NCBI GenBank assembly: GCA_902749685.1
Contig: CACVKW010000572.1
Coordinates: forward strand, 1-64,000
DNA from: Olavius sp. associated proteobacterium Delta 1
GTDB taxonomy: Bacteria; Desulfobacterota; Desulfobacteria; Desulfobacterales; JAFDCJ01
Direction of reading: 5' to 3'
DNA length: 64,000 nucleotides
Shown here: piece by piece, positions 1-9,100 of the stretch
Numbering within the stretch: position 1 is the stretch's first letter
Layout: each line of letters starts with the position of its first letter
The notes under the pieces: model-generated
Database searches by the model: none
Told to the model about the DNA's origin: nothing
Seen by the model: the letters and a program-made list of their open reading frames with translations, nothing else
Translations under genes and position numbers: made by a program

Positions 1-117
1 GTTTCTACCTAAAGTGTAAACGGCTGCTTTCTTCTGAAGAAATTTTTTAGCGGCAGCCTTCCCTATTCCGCTGCTTCCTCCTGTAATTAAAACTACTTTA
101 TTTGTCCAATCAGTCAT
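1..117 (-). CDS. Short-chain dehydrogenase/reductase, N-terminal part only
   Basis: The minus strand opens with ATG at 117 and reads 39 codons to the window edge. The peptide starts MTDWTNKVVLITGGSSGIGK, which has the beta-strand and the TGxxxGxG nucleotide-binding turn (TGGSSGIG) of classical NAD(P)-dependent short-chain dehydrogenases. Everything after about residue 39, including the catalytic YxxxK, lies outside the window, so substrate and integrity cannot be judged. The gene points out of the window and is separated from the amidohydrolase by about 280 bases of A+T-rich DNA. Confidence 0.8.
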   Translation of the reverse strand, partial: MTDWTNKVVLITGGSSGIGKAAAKKFLQKKAAVYTLGRN

Positions 118-396
118 TGTAAAATCTTTCGTTCTTTTTTACTAATCTGCATGATGACTTTAAACGCAATACTTATGCCAAAATATTAAACCTGTAATTT
201 TTAAGTGGCATAAAAAGATTCAATCCCCGATTCCGAAAATTTCTTTGTTCGGTTTCCCCGATATTGCCGGTGATGCAGGGGATGTATCAGAGGGCAGGTC
301 GCATCCGCAAGCGGTTCGGGCAATTGACACATCATATGAATTTCACCGCAAGGCGGAAAAAAAATTCAGGCCACTCAATTTGTTCCCAGTCGATAT

Positions 397-1932
397 TTAC
401 AGCTGGGGCCGCCCTCCGACAAACACCTGTTCGATTTTAATGTCGGCTATTTTTTTGCAATCCACGGTGAAAGGATCATCGCTTAGCACGACTAAATCTG
501 CTAATTTGTCAGACTCAATCGTACCCTTATCTTTTTCTTCAAAAGCACTCCAAGCGGCCGTTTTGGTAAACATTTCAAGCGATTCATACACCGATATTTG
601 CTGCTCTGCATTGGGGTGATTCACTGCTGCCTGGATTCCCGCCAAGGGATCGTATGGGGTCACCGGGCTGTCTGAACCGCCGCATATGGGGATGCCATGG
701 TCTAAAATGGTTCGGTACGGATGAACCCGGTTGAGTCTTTCTTTGCCCAGTAAAGATGCGTAAAGTTCCATGTTTTCCCGGCCGACAAAGGCCGGGATAA
801 AGGCCGGCTGCATGCCTGTCATAATTCCGGCATTCGCCATCCTTTCCATCTGGTTGAAGGTCGGAAGCTCAAGATGTTCGATGCGATGGCGGTGGTCTGT
901 TCGTGGAAAATCACGCAAGGCTTTCTCCATCGCCCACAACACTTGCTCAATGGATCGATCGGATTCACAGTGAACAGCAACTTGAAGACCGGCTCGGTTG
1001 GCTTCGAGTATAAAAGTATCCATTATTTCCTGAGAATAGGTTAATTCTCCATAGTTATCCGGTTCGTCGGCATAAGGTTCAAACAAAGCGGCCGTGTGGG
1101 CTTCAAAAGCACCGTCAGCACAAATGCAACCACCCACCCGCGGTAAGCCCAACTCTCTGACCTCGCTTAAATTCATTGACTGGTTGTAACAGACCACCCT
1201 TACCGGCAATTGTTCGCGGTTTAACCAGATGACTTTCGTGTCGCCCGGGCCCAGCTCACCACCATCTAGCGCATGCAGGGTCGTAATACGCTTGTTTAGG
1301 GCCATTTGGCCGGTCTCTCTTAAAAATTTAATCTTTTCTGCTTCTGAAATGAGCTTACTCATGACCGGATGGACAAAGGTCAGAATGCCGGGATCTCGGA
1401 TAACACCGGTGGGTTTTCCGGACTCTGTATCCAGGCCTGCGAGATTTAACGGCGGACGGATAATCTCCAGGCCCTTTGAATTAAAAGAGCACATGTGGAT
1501 GGTTGCATGTAGCAAAAACACTGGATGATCAGGGCAAACCCGATCCAGATCGTTACGGGTGGGCATGCGCTTTTCGGCGATGTTCTGCTCGTTGAGATAA
1601 CTGCCCCTAATCCAGTTGCCCTTTTCGATTCGAGCGCCCGCATCGGCAATTCTTTCCAGAATCTGTTCAAGGTTTTGAACATCATCGAGATGAACCGCCG
1701 CCGCCATAAGACCGGTCAGCATCATGTGCTCATGGGTGTCGATAAAACCGGGCAGGACGCTTTTACCGCCGAGGTCCTGTACCCGCCAACCCTGGTCAAT
1801 GAAACTTTGAACATCGGAACTGCTGCCGACCCTGGCGATTTTAGCACCCTCGATCGCCAGAGCTTGCGCCCGGGAATTTTCGGTCTGCATGGTGATGACA
1901 TTGCTGTCTACGATGACTCGGCGCTCGCTCAC
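397..1932 (-). CDS. YtcJ-like metal-dependent amidohydrolase (amidohydrolase family 3)
   Basis: The 511-residue protein has the order seen in YtcJ/ExoE-type cytosolic amidohydrolases. A small beta-sandwich half (VIVDSNVITM, SVLPGFID) is followed by a TIM barrel with the first metal pair in DTHEHM, later histidines in VHCESDRS and HRIEHLE, and the aspartate in GGSDSPVTPYDP. A C-terminal strand (DLVVLSDDPF) closes the fold. This family hydrolyses C-N bonds of formamides, hydantoin-like or N-acyl compounds, but the sequence does not give the substrate. It lies 30 bases downstream of the potD remnant on the same strand, so it was probably the last gene of the polyamine-type transport operon and may have acted on an imported amine or amide. 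The frame is intact. Confidence 0.85.
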   Translation of the reverse strand: MSERRVIVDSNVITMQTENSRAQALAIEGAKIARVGSSSDVQSFIDQGWRVQDLGGKSVLPGFIDTHEHMMLTGLMAAAVHLDDVQNLEQILERIADAGARIEKGNWIRGSYLNEQNIAEKRMPTRNDLDRVCPDHPVFLLHATIHMCSFNSKGLEIIRPPLNLAGLDTESGKPTGVIRDPGILTFVHPVMSKLISEAEKIKFLRETGQMALNKRITTLHALDGGELGPGDTKVIWLNREQLPVRVVCYNQSMNLSEVRELGLPRVGGCICADGAFEAHTAALFEPYADEPDNYGELTYSQEIMDTFILEANRAGLQVAVHCESDRSIEQVLWAMEKALRDFPRTDHRHRIEHLELPTFNQMERMANAGIMTGMQPAFIPAFVGRENMELYASLLGKERLNRVHPYRTILDHGIPICGGSDSPVTPYDPLAGIQAAVNHPNAEQQISVYESLEMFTKTAAWSAFEEKDKGTIESDKLADLVVLSDDPFTVDCKKIADIKIEQVFVGGRPQL

Positions 1933-1962
1933 GATAACCTCCCGGCAAAACCGTTCATGTTT

Positions 1963-2570
1963 TTATTGTTTAAGTCTTGTCCAGACCTTGCCATAGAGTC
2001 TGATGGCCTTCTCGGAACAGGTTTCCAAGAAAACCGTCTTGTAGCCTTCGGGAACATTCAACTCTGGCGCGGTTTTCAGGTCTTTGTCCATAAAGGCCTC
2101 GCTGCCTTTGATTCCGTTGGCATATCGATTATTGTTGGACTGCATAGCGGCATTTTCCGGTTGCAGCATAAACTCGATGAACTTGATCGCATTCGCATAG
2201 TTTTTAGCACCTGTAGGCACTACCAAATTATCGACCCAGCTTAGAACCCCTTCCACGGGAAAGGCATATTTGAGGGCCGGATACTGCATCCGTGCCCGCA
2301 TGGCATAGCCGTTCCAGTTGTGGTGGACCGCTACTTCTCTGGAAACCAGCCGTTCAAGGATTCCGTCCGAGTTGTAGACCTTGACATGGGGTTTCTGACG
2401 CAGCAACAGTTCTTGCACCTTTTTCATCTCCGCAGGATTTTCGTTACACTGGTCAAATCCCAGATAGATCAGGGCCATTGGGATCACCTCATCCGGGGAG
2501 TCGAGCATCGCAATCTGTCCCTGAACTTCCGGGGGAGGGTCGAACAGGAAAGGAATAAAGGCTCATTTCC
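1963..2570 (-). pseudogene. potD: Broken potD-like solute-binding protein, C-terminal half (copy 1)
   Basis: The readable part gives the C-terminal domain of a spermidine/putrescine-type periplasmic binding protein (MLDSPDEV, VHHNWNGYAMRAR, WVDNLVVPTGAKN, FIEFMLQPENAA). The reading can be followed upstream through EVQGQIAMLDSP to about 2555 before a stop appears in frame. The signal peptide and whole first domain, about half of a normal 350-residue PotD, are missing. The only nearby start (ATG at about 2570, just after the potC stop) is in a different frame. I read this as a deletion with an out-of-frame junction, leaving no functional binding protein. Order and spacing fit potA-potB-potC-potD. 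Confidence 0.8.
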
Positions 2571-2577
2571 CCCATGT

Positions 2578-3423
2578 TTACCGGCGTTGTCCGATGATGT
2601 AAGACATCGATACGAAAAGGATCGATATGGCCAACATCACCGTTGACACCGCATTGACTTCCAGTGTGATACCCATCCGAACCATTCCATAGATGTATAT
2701 AGGTAAGGTCGTCGCGCCTGCAGGCGCCACCATCAAGGTGATAATAAAGTCATCAATGGAGATAATAAAGGAGAGCATAGCGCCCGAAATGATCCCGGGC
2801 ATGAGGGGTGGAAACGTTACATATCGAAACGTTTGCCACTCATCCGCATATAGATCCTGGGCCGCCTGCTCTAGGGTATCATCCATTCCTTCCAATCGGA
2901 CGCGTATGGGTAAAAAGGCGAAAGGGATGCAGAAAACGGTATGTGCGATGATGACATTGCCGAGTTCTAGTTTCAAACCGATCGCAGAAAAAAAAGAGAG
3001 CGTGGCCACGGCGGTAACGATTTCCGGAACGATCAGGGGCAACATTAGAATCGCGTAGGATAGGTTCTGACCGCGGAATCTTCTGGATCGGGCCATAATC
3101 AGGGCCGCAAAGGTGGCGAAGGTGGTGGCGAATGCGGTAGCCGTGATTCCCACGACCAGGCTGTTGATGGCTGCTCGCCGAATGTCCTCATTATCAAAGG
3201 CCTTGGCATACCATTCAAGGCCAAAACCATGCCAAATGGTCGCCGATCGGCTGGCATTAAAAGAAAAAATAACCAGGATTGCTATCGGGAGATATAAATA
3301 GAGAAAAAAGAGCCATGTGGTCGCACTAAATCCTGGAAACCGGCCGATCACGAAGTGTCCGGGCGGTTTTCGAGGGATATCTTGATCCTTCCTGGAAGCA
3401 GGTTCCGGGTTTCCTTTGATCAT
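2578..3423 (-). CDS. potC: Polyamine-type ABC transporter permease (PotC family)
   Basis: The 281-residue inner-membrane protein has about six predicted hydrophobic segments and the cytoplasmic EAA loop of binding-protein-dependent importers (EQAAQDLYADEWQTFRYVTFP region). It resembles PotC of spermidine/putrescine importers, including the conserved SIDDFIIT segment near residue 230. An N-terminal extension of about 30 residues rich in Lys, Arg and Pro precedes the first helix. The start overlaps the end of the potB remnant (ATGA), the usual coupling in these operons. This is the only pot gene here with an intact frame. Its partners potA, potB and potD are all broken, so it is probably an orphan on its way to decay. 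Confidence 0.85.
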   Translation of the reverse strand: MIKGNPEPASRKDQDIPRKPPGHFVIGRFPGFSATTWLFFLYLYLPIAILVIFSFNASRSATIWHGFGLEWYAKAFDNEDIRRAAINSLVVGITATAFATTFATFAALIMARSRRFRGQNLSYAILMLPLIVPEIVTAVATLSFFSAIGLKLELGNVIIAHTVFCIPFAFLPIRVRLEGMDDTLEQAAQDLYADEWQTFRYVTFPPLMPGIISGAMLSFIISIDDFIITLMVAPAGATTLPIYIYGMVRMGITLEVNAVSTVMLAISILFVSMSYIIGQRR

Positions 3424-3539
3424 CCGTATTCCCCCAATTTGATTTTGCGGGCAGGGCCGAGGACATAAATCATCATTGCCCCGACAGCCGGTCCAAGTCC
3501 TAACGTACGTCGTAAGATCGGGCTATTTGGCAAATTCAT
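3420..3539 (-). pseudogene. potB: 39-codon potB permease remnant with an in-frame internal deletion
   Basis: Between potA and potC an open frame of 39 codons starts at 3539, in a TGATG overlap with the potA stop, and ends in an ATGA overlap with the potC start. Its beginning (MNLPNSPILRRTLGLGPAVG) looks like a permease N-terminus. Its end (MMIYVLGPARKIKLGEYG) looks like the last helix and cytoplasmic tail of a PotB/PotC-type permease. A normal PotB has about 280-300 residues, so some 250 appear to have been removed cleanly in frame with both gene ends kept. The protein cannot form a channel. Assignment to potB rests on position and on the tail. Confidence 0.7.
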
Positions 3540-4431
3540 CAGTCCCTCAATATTCTAGCGGCGCCCCGCGCTATTTTCAATTTGACCTTTTCGCCTATCT
3601 TGAATTGGGCTTCTCCCATAATCGAATTTTGACCGCGGACCATCACCAGAATTTCGCCGATTAAAGAGATATGATACGTTGTGTCTGTTCCAATATAGAT
3701 ACTGTCTTCAACCTTCCCGATAAATCCTTCCCCGGAACTCCCCTCTATAGCCTCCAATGCAATTTTCTCGGGTCGCAAAGCGAGGGTCACAGGATCCCCT
3801 AATTTCTTGTTCCCCGCATCCTCCACCCGCAATTCCATGCCCTCCCCTAAGGAGCATAAGGCCTCGTGTATATCTAATTTTGTATGGGTCGCCTTGATAA
3901 AATTTGTTTCACCGATAAAATCCGCCACAAAACGGTTAACGGGTTGTTCATAGATTTCATTGGGCGATCCTTTTTGCTGGAGTCGTCCGACAGACATTAC
4001 GGCGATACGGTCGCTCATGGTCAGGGCTTCGACCTGGTCGTGGGTGACGAAGATGAAGGTAATCCCCGTTTCCCGCTGAAGGGTTTTGAGCTCAACCCGC
4101 ATTTCATGGCGCAATTTCAAATCCAGTCCAGATAACGGCTCATCAAGCAGCAACACCTTTGGACGCGGGGCAAGGGCTCGGGCCAGGGCGACTCGCTGCT
4201 GCTGGCCCCGGAAAGCTGTGTGGGCTTCCGATGGGCAAACTCCTTCATTTTAACCAATTCAAGCATTTCCTCAACGGTTTTTGTTGTTTCCTTTTCATCT
4301 CGACCGAGCATCTTAAGGGAGAATCCGACATTATCCAGCGCCGTCACCGGATGAGGCGTATTTGCATCAAATACCTTGGTAATCCCCTTGACTGCAATTG
4401 CGGGTTCCGCCATGTTGAAACGCCATCCCAA
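3539..4431 (-). pseudogene. potA: Broken potA-like ABC ATPase (copy 1): Walker A region deleted and a frameshift
   Basis: The N-terminal part reads ITKVFDANTPHPVTALDNVGFSLK and then jumps directly to MLGRDEKE, normally found after the Q-loop, so about 90 residues including the Walker A P-loop are absent. The reading continues to the ABC signature (PTQLSG). There a run of G has lost one base (about 4206-4210), because the next frame continues GQQQRVALARALAPRPK, then VLLLDEPLSGLD, the H-switch FVTHDQVEALTMSDRIAVM and the C-terminal TOBE-like domain to 3539. With no P-loop and a frameshift in the signature the product cannot hydrolyse ATP. The gene is the first of the potA-B-C-D set. Confidence 0.85.
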
Positions 4432-4734
4432 TTATATGTCTCAGAAATTGAATAACTTATTGAAAATAAGTGGTATTTAATGAGACCAATTGATGCCACT
4501 TACATGGAGTAATGGAATAGTGGAATGTTGGTTCTAAAAGGAATTCTCTATTTTTATAAAAAATATTATCACACTGTCAAGGTGACTTTTCATCAATATC
4601 CCCACTCTCCCCTTTTTCCATGACCCATTATTCCAATTGTGAGCGAAGCGAACTCAGTTTATTCCTACCCTGCTGGGCCCCAATAGGGCCTTTAGCCTCG
4701 GAAGGGAGAACAGGAACAGAGTTCACATGATCTT

Positions 4735-5048
4735 TTTTAACTCCTCCGTCAGTGCGGGAACGCAGCCCGAAGGCCACGTTTTCGAAAATATTCAGATGAG
4801 GAAAGAGGGCGTAACTTCAAAAAACCGTGTTGGCATGGCGTTTGGTGGCCGGCCGAGAGGTGATATCGTGCCCTCCTAAAATCACCCGGCCGGCATCGGG
4901 CAATTCAAGCCCGGCAACAATACGCAACAAGGTAGTCTTCCCGCAGCCCGAAGGGCCGAGCAGGGTAAAAAACTTCCCAGCACGAACATATAGGGGAAAC
5001 CTTTTTTACTGCCTGTACCTTCCCTCCTCCCTGAAAAACACGATCGAA
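4735..5048 (-). pseudogene. potA: Second potA-like remnant (N-terminal half with Walker A)
   Basis: On the minus strand one frame gives [19 protein letters not shown]. After a frameshift near 4985 another gives [20 protein letters not shown], a classical Walker A, followed by [20 protein letters not shown] and NTVF, then a stop (TGA) where a Gln codon is expected. SYALFPHLNIFENVAFGLRS follows in the same frame. The coding signal fades after about 4735 and no signature motif, Walker B or C-terminal domain follows. This is a different, independently decayed copy: it keeps exactly the segment that copy 1 lost, but the two are separate paralogues and cannot be joined into one gene. Confidence 0.75.
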
Positions 5049-5055
5049 TTTCGTG

Positions 5056-5535
5056 TTAGTGCGACTTAATTCTCGTCCAGATCTCGTCATAGAGGCTGTT
5101 ATCTTTGCCTAGATCGGTAAGGAATTCAATATTTTCCATCATTTCGAGGGTTGGGTAAATGACCGGATTGCTTAACGCCTTTTTGTCTATATGGGGCAAA
5201 GCTGCTTCGTTTGGCGTGGGGTAATTCATTAACCGAGGTACTTAAGCGCGATGCCAATCTGTTCCCTCACCGAATCAAGCAGAAGGAATGGTCCTCCATC
5301 GCTTTTAGGATCAAAAAGCACATCCAAGCTGGGCTTCATGTTCTTGATCTTATCCTTTCGGTACATTAATCCCACCGTGCCCCACTGATAAGCAACTGAA
5401 TATTTATTGCCCGGGGCAAATGGCAACCCGGAAAATTTAGGCATCAGGTTTTTGAGGCTGGAAATTTTGGAGTGGTCCAGCGGCTGAATCAGTTTGAGGT
5501 TGATTACCAAGATATTCCGATATAACCGGCTTTTC
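5056..5535 (-). pseudogene. potD: Second potD-like remnant with internal deletion
   Basis: An open stretch (5510-5229) reads LMPKFSGLPFAPGNKYSVAY, then QWGTVGLMYRKDKI and LLDSVREQIGIALKYLG, the middle of the first domain of a PotD-like binding protein. It stops directly after KYLG. In another frame NYPTPNEAALPHIDKKALSN follows, then VIYPTLEMMENIEFL and LYDEIWTRIKSH with a stop at 5056, the normal C-terminus of PotD. About 130 residues of the second domain and the signal-peptide end are missing. It lies directly upstream of the second potA remnant, so the two probably belonged to one operon. Confidence 0.75.
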
Positions 5536-5879
5536 CTGGAATGCCAATTACAATCTTGAGGATACTAACGGATAGCTGAAACCGAACATGCATAGCTATA
5601 CGTGATCCTTAAAATCATATGCAGGATTCGGTGGCTCAGAACTAAGGGTAACACATGATCTAACTTTTTAGCGAAATTTGCAGAATGTTGCAAAATTCCA
5701 CTATATTCGAGTGCGGAGACGAGTTCGAAAAAAGTGAATTTTTCGATGTTGAAAATGTTTTGATTTTTATTTTTAATATAAATTGGAAATTTTATTGTCA
5801 TGAAAAATATTGACTGTTTATAAAATTTATATAATAAACATTAAAATAAGCTTGTGGCTATGCTCACTGAGAAATATGA
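5536..5879. other. A+T-rich intergenic stretch without a gene
   Basis: This stretch of about 340 bases is A+T-rich and full of stops on both strands. A 78-codon minus-strand frame (5565-5801) has no ribosome binding site, no recognisable motif and a composition like non-coding DNA. It may hold promoters for the potD-potA remnants on the minus strand or for the genes to the right, but I could not pick out a convincing one. Confidence 0.5.
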
Positions 5880-6122
5880 GGCACCTTAAATTTTTACAAT
5901 TCGACCATATCCGGGAATTGGAAAAATACCACCGGCACGGCCTGGTCAGACAAGGTAAACTACCTGAAAAAAGCAGCCGATCTCATCTTCACCTTGATGG
6001 AAAGACTTGAATTTCATGCACATTTTCTTTCCGAAAACAAACCTTCCGATGAGTTCGCCGATTACGCCAAGACTTGCGTCAAGGCGATGCTGCAAAACGA
6101 GACGGTTCCGGCGAAAACATGA
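5880..6122 (+). pseudogene. Unidentified 3' gene fragment upstream of the aminotransferase-AOR fusion
   Basis: An open frame runs from a stop at 5877-5879 to a TGA at 6120-6122. From about 5940 its composition becomes coding-like: WSDKVNYLKKAADLIFTLME, then RLEFHAHFLSENKPSDEFAD and YAKTCVKAMLQNE. It is alpha-helical and has no in-frame start with a ribosome binding site near its beginning, so it looks like the C-terminal end of a longer gene. A TetR-type ligand-binding end is possible but not shown. It ends 72 bases before the fusion gene and reads in the same direction, so it may once have been the first gene of that operon or its regulator. Confidence 0.45.
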
Positions 6123-6194
6123 CATGGCGCCAAACATGGATTCGCTTAAATTCCAAATCACAAAACACAAATATAAAATACAGGAGATACAGCG

Positions 6195-9100
6195 ATGATT
6201 GTTTACGAGGACGATCACACCAACGATTACAAGGGACGAGATACAGTCGCGGCGCTGGAAGAAGCCCGGCAAATGGTGGAAACCATTCTGATGCCGCCGG
6301 ATCAGACTCCGCAGCAGCTGCGGGAGGAAATCGCCCGCAAGACCGTTCGAAACTTTCGCGATCACATAAACAAAGGATTTTTGGAGTACCGCAAATCCGT
6401 AACAGAAGCCACCAATTTTGCGATGACTGAGTGGACCGGCCAGGGTTCGATACTGGTGGATGCGCTGGATCGAGAGTTATTGGATGCTCTCGGCGGTTAC
6501 GGAATATACTCCTACGGTATGCGGCATCCTAAAATTATTGCTGCGGTGAAGGCCCAATTGGATCGCTCCCCCCAGTACAGCCAGGAATTGCTCGACCCCC
6601 TGCGTGCCCAGCTTGCACGGGTCATCGCCTTGTTAACCCCGGGAAAGATCCAGTATGGATTTTTTATCAATTCCGGAACTGAGGCTGTGGAAGGCGCTAT
6701 GAAGCTGGCCAAGCTTTACACCGGCCGCAAGGGATTTATCTCCATGCTCAAGGCTTTTCACGGCAAAACCCTGGGGTCGCTTTCTTTGATGGGCAAAAAA
6801 ATGTTTCGCCAGCCGTTGTTACCGCTGCTAGAAGGTGTGCGACACGTTCCCTTCGGTGATGCCGATGCAGTGGAACAGGCTCTGGCAATAGCCAAGGCGG
6901 TGGGTGATGAAATCGCTGCGGTGGTGGCCGAACCTGTTCAGGGTGAGGCCGGAGCGGTGGTGCCACCGGATGAGTATTGGCCGCGCCTGCGGGAAATCTG
7001 CAACCATTACGGTGTGCTGTTGATAGCCGACGAGGTGCAAACCGGGATGGGCCGCACCGGCGAGATTTTCGGTGTCGATCACTGGCAGGTGGCGCCCGAT
7101 ATTCTCTGCCTGGGCAAGGCCCTGGGCGGCGGCGTGGTACCCATGTCGGCCTTTTTTTCGACTGCCAAAATTTGGGAGTGCATGGAGCCCAACCCGTTTA
7201 TGCACACCACGACTACCGGCGGCAATCCCCTGGCCTGTTCAGCAGCACTGGCGGCCATTACTGTTTTGCTGGAAGAAGATCTGGCCGGGCAGGCCAAAAC
7301 AAAAGGTGAGTATGTGCTAAGCCAGCTGAGACAACTTCAAGAACGCTATCCGGGTGTGCTAGCCGATATCCGCGGCCTGGGGTTGTTAATCGGCATGGAG
7401 TTTCCCACCGATGGCATCGGCTATAAAGTGGCATCCGGTCTTTTTTCGCGCGGGGTGTTGACCGCCGGCACCTTGACAAATTCCAAGGTGATTCGGATCG
7501 AACCGGCCCTGAATGTGCCCCAGGAAATTCTGGATGAAATTCTCAACCGGCTCGAAGATGTCTTCAAAAGCATCGAAATGCCCAAACGGGCTGAACCCAT
7601 GAACCTTTATTCCGGGCAGGTCCTGCATGTCGATTTAACTGCCCGAGAGATCCGGCCCGAATCCATTAACAAAGAATGGCTGAAGGACTATATCGGCGGC
7701 TGGGGTTTGGCGGTCAAATATTTTTACGAAAAGGTGGACCCCAAAACCGACCCATTATCTGCCGCTAACGCCTTGGTAATCATGACCGGTCCCCTTTGCG
7801 GCACCCTCGCGCCCACGGCATCACGCACCTGCCTGGTTTCCAAGTCGCCCCATACCGGAACTATTTTCGAGACCAATGTGGGCGGAGCCTTCGGGCCGGA
7901 GCTTAAATTTGCCGGCTATGACGGTATCGTTATCACCGGCAAGGCCGAACATCCGGTTTATCTGCGGATCGAGGATGACAAGGTGAGTCTTGAAGACGCG
8001 AAACCCTGCCGGGGAAAAGGGATCTTTGAAACTGAACAATGGCTGGCCGGGGAAATGGGCCAAGGGGTCAAAAGCCTTTGCATCGGTCCGTCCGGTGAAA
8101 ATCTTGTGACCTATGCCTGTATCGGATCGGAGGCATATCGTCAGATGGGCCGCGGCGGTGCCGGAGCGTTGTTCGGCGCCAAAAACCTCAAGGCCATTGC
8201 CTGCAGGGGTACCGGCGGTGTCCAGGTGGCAGACATGGGCGTGTTTTTGGGAAAAGTTACCCAGCATAAAGAATCCAATCTGTTAACAGATGAAAATCTC
8301 TGGGCCAAAAATGACGGCACCCCCATGTTGTTCGATGTAACCAATGAAATTGGCATTCATCCGACTCGCAACTATAGCGCCGGTGTGAACCCTAACCGGC
8401 ATGCCCTGGATGCCGAGGCGATCAATGCGGTTAAAATTGGCGATCGCGCCTGTGCTTCCTGCCCCCTGGGCTGCGGAAATTTCACATCGGTCAATGGTGT
8501 TCAGATGGAAGGGCCGGAATACGAGACCCTGTGCCTGGGCGGATCGAATTGCGAGATAAACGACATGGAGCAGGTCATGCGGTTCAATCGGCTTTGCGAT
8601 GATCTGGGACTGGACACTATGTCTGCCGGTGGCACCATCGGGCTGGCCATGGAACTGAGTGAGTCAGGTGTTCAGGATTTCGGACTGAAGTTCGGCCAGT
8701 CTGAGGAATATTTAAAGGTAATTACTGAAATTGCGAACTTATCCTCCCCCCGCGGACAGGATCTGGCCCTAGGGGTAGCCCGATTGGCGAAAAAGTACGG
8801 TGCGCCTGAAAAAGCAGCCCATTCCAAAGGATTAGAGATGCCGGCCTATGATCCCAGGGGCAGCTACGGCATGGGCCTGGCATACGCCACCAGCGAGCGC
8901 GGCGCCTGTCATTTGAGAGCATTTACCATATTTGCCGATGATCCCTTTAAACTCAAGGATATGGCAAGGGATGTGATCGATGGACAGAACAGCAATGCCG
9001 CCAAGTGGTCGATGTGCTTCTGTGATTTCTGGGGGTCCATAGATACCTCTGCGATGGCCGACATGCTGACGGCCGGCCTGGGCCGGCAGGTTTCGGCTCA

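Noticed and set aside
245..619. Plus-strand frame of 124 codons
   Set aside because: Most of it is antisense to the amidohydrolase C-terminus, and the rest lies in a gap without a ribosome binding site.
1525..2244. Plus-strand frame of 239 codons
   Set aside because: It lies antisense to the amidohydrolase and the potD remnant, has no motif and no ribosome binding site, and the minus strand carries clear family motifs.
3539..5048. The two potA pieces as halves of one gene split by an insertion
   Set aside because: They overlap in content (both contain the N-terminal start) and differ in sequence, and copy 1 continues across the missing region in frame, so they are separate paralogues.
5565..5801. 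Minus-strand frame of 78 codons
   Set aside because: The composition is A+T-rich like the non-coding DNA around it and there are no motifs or a usable start.
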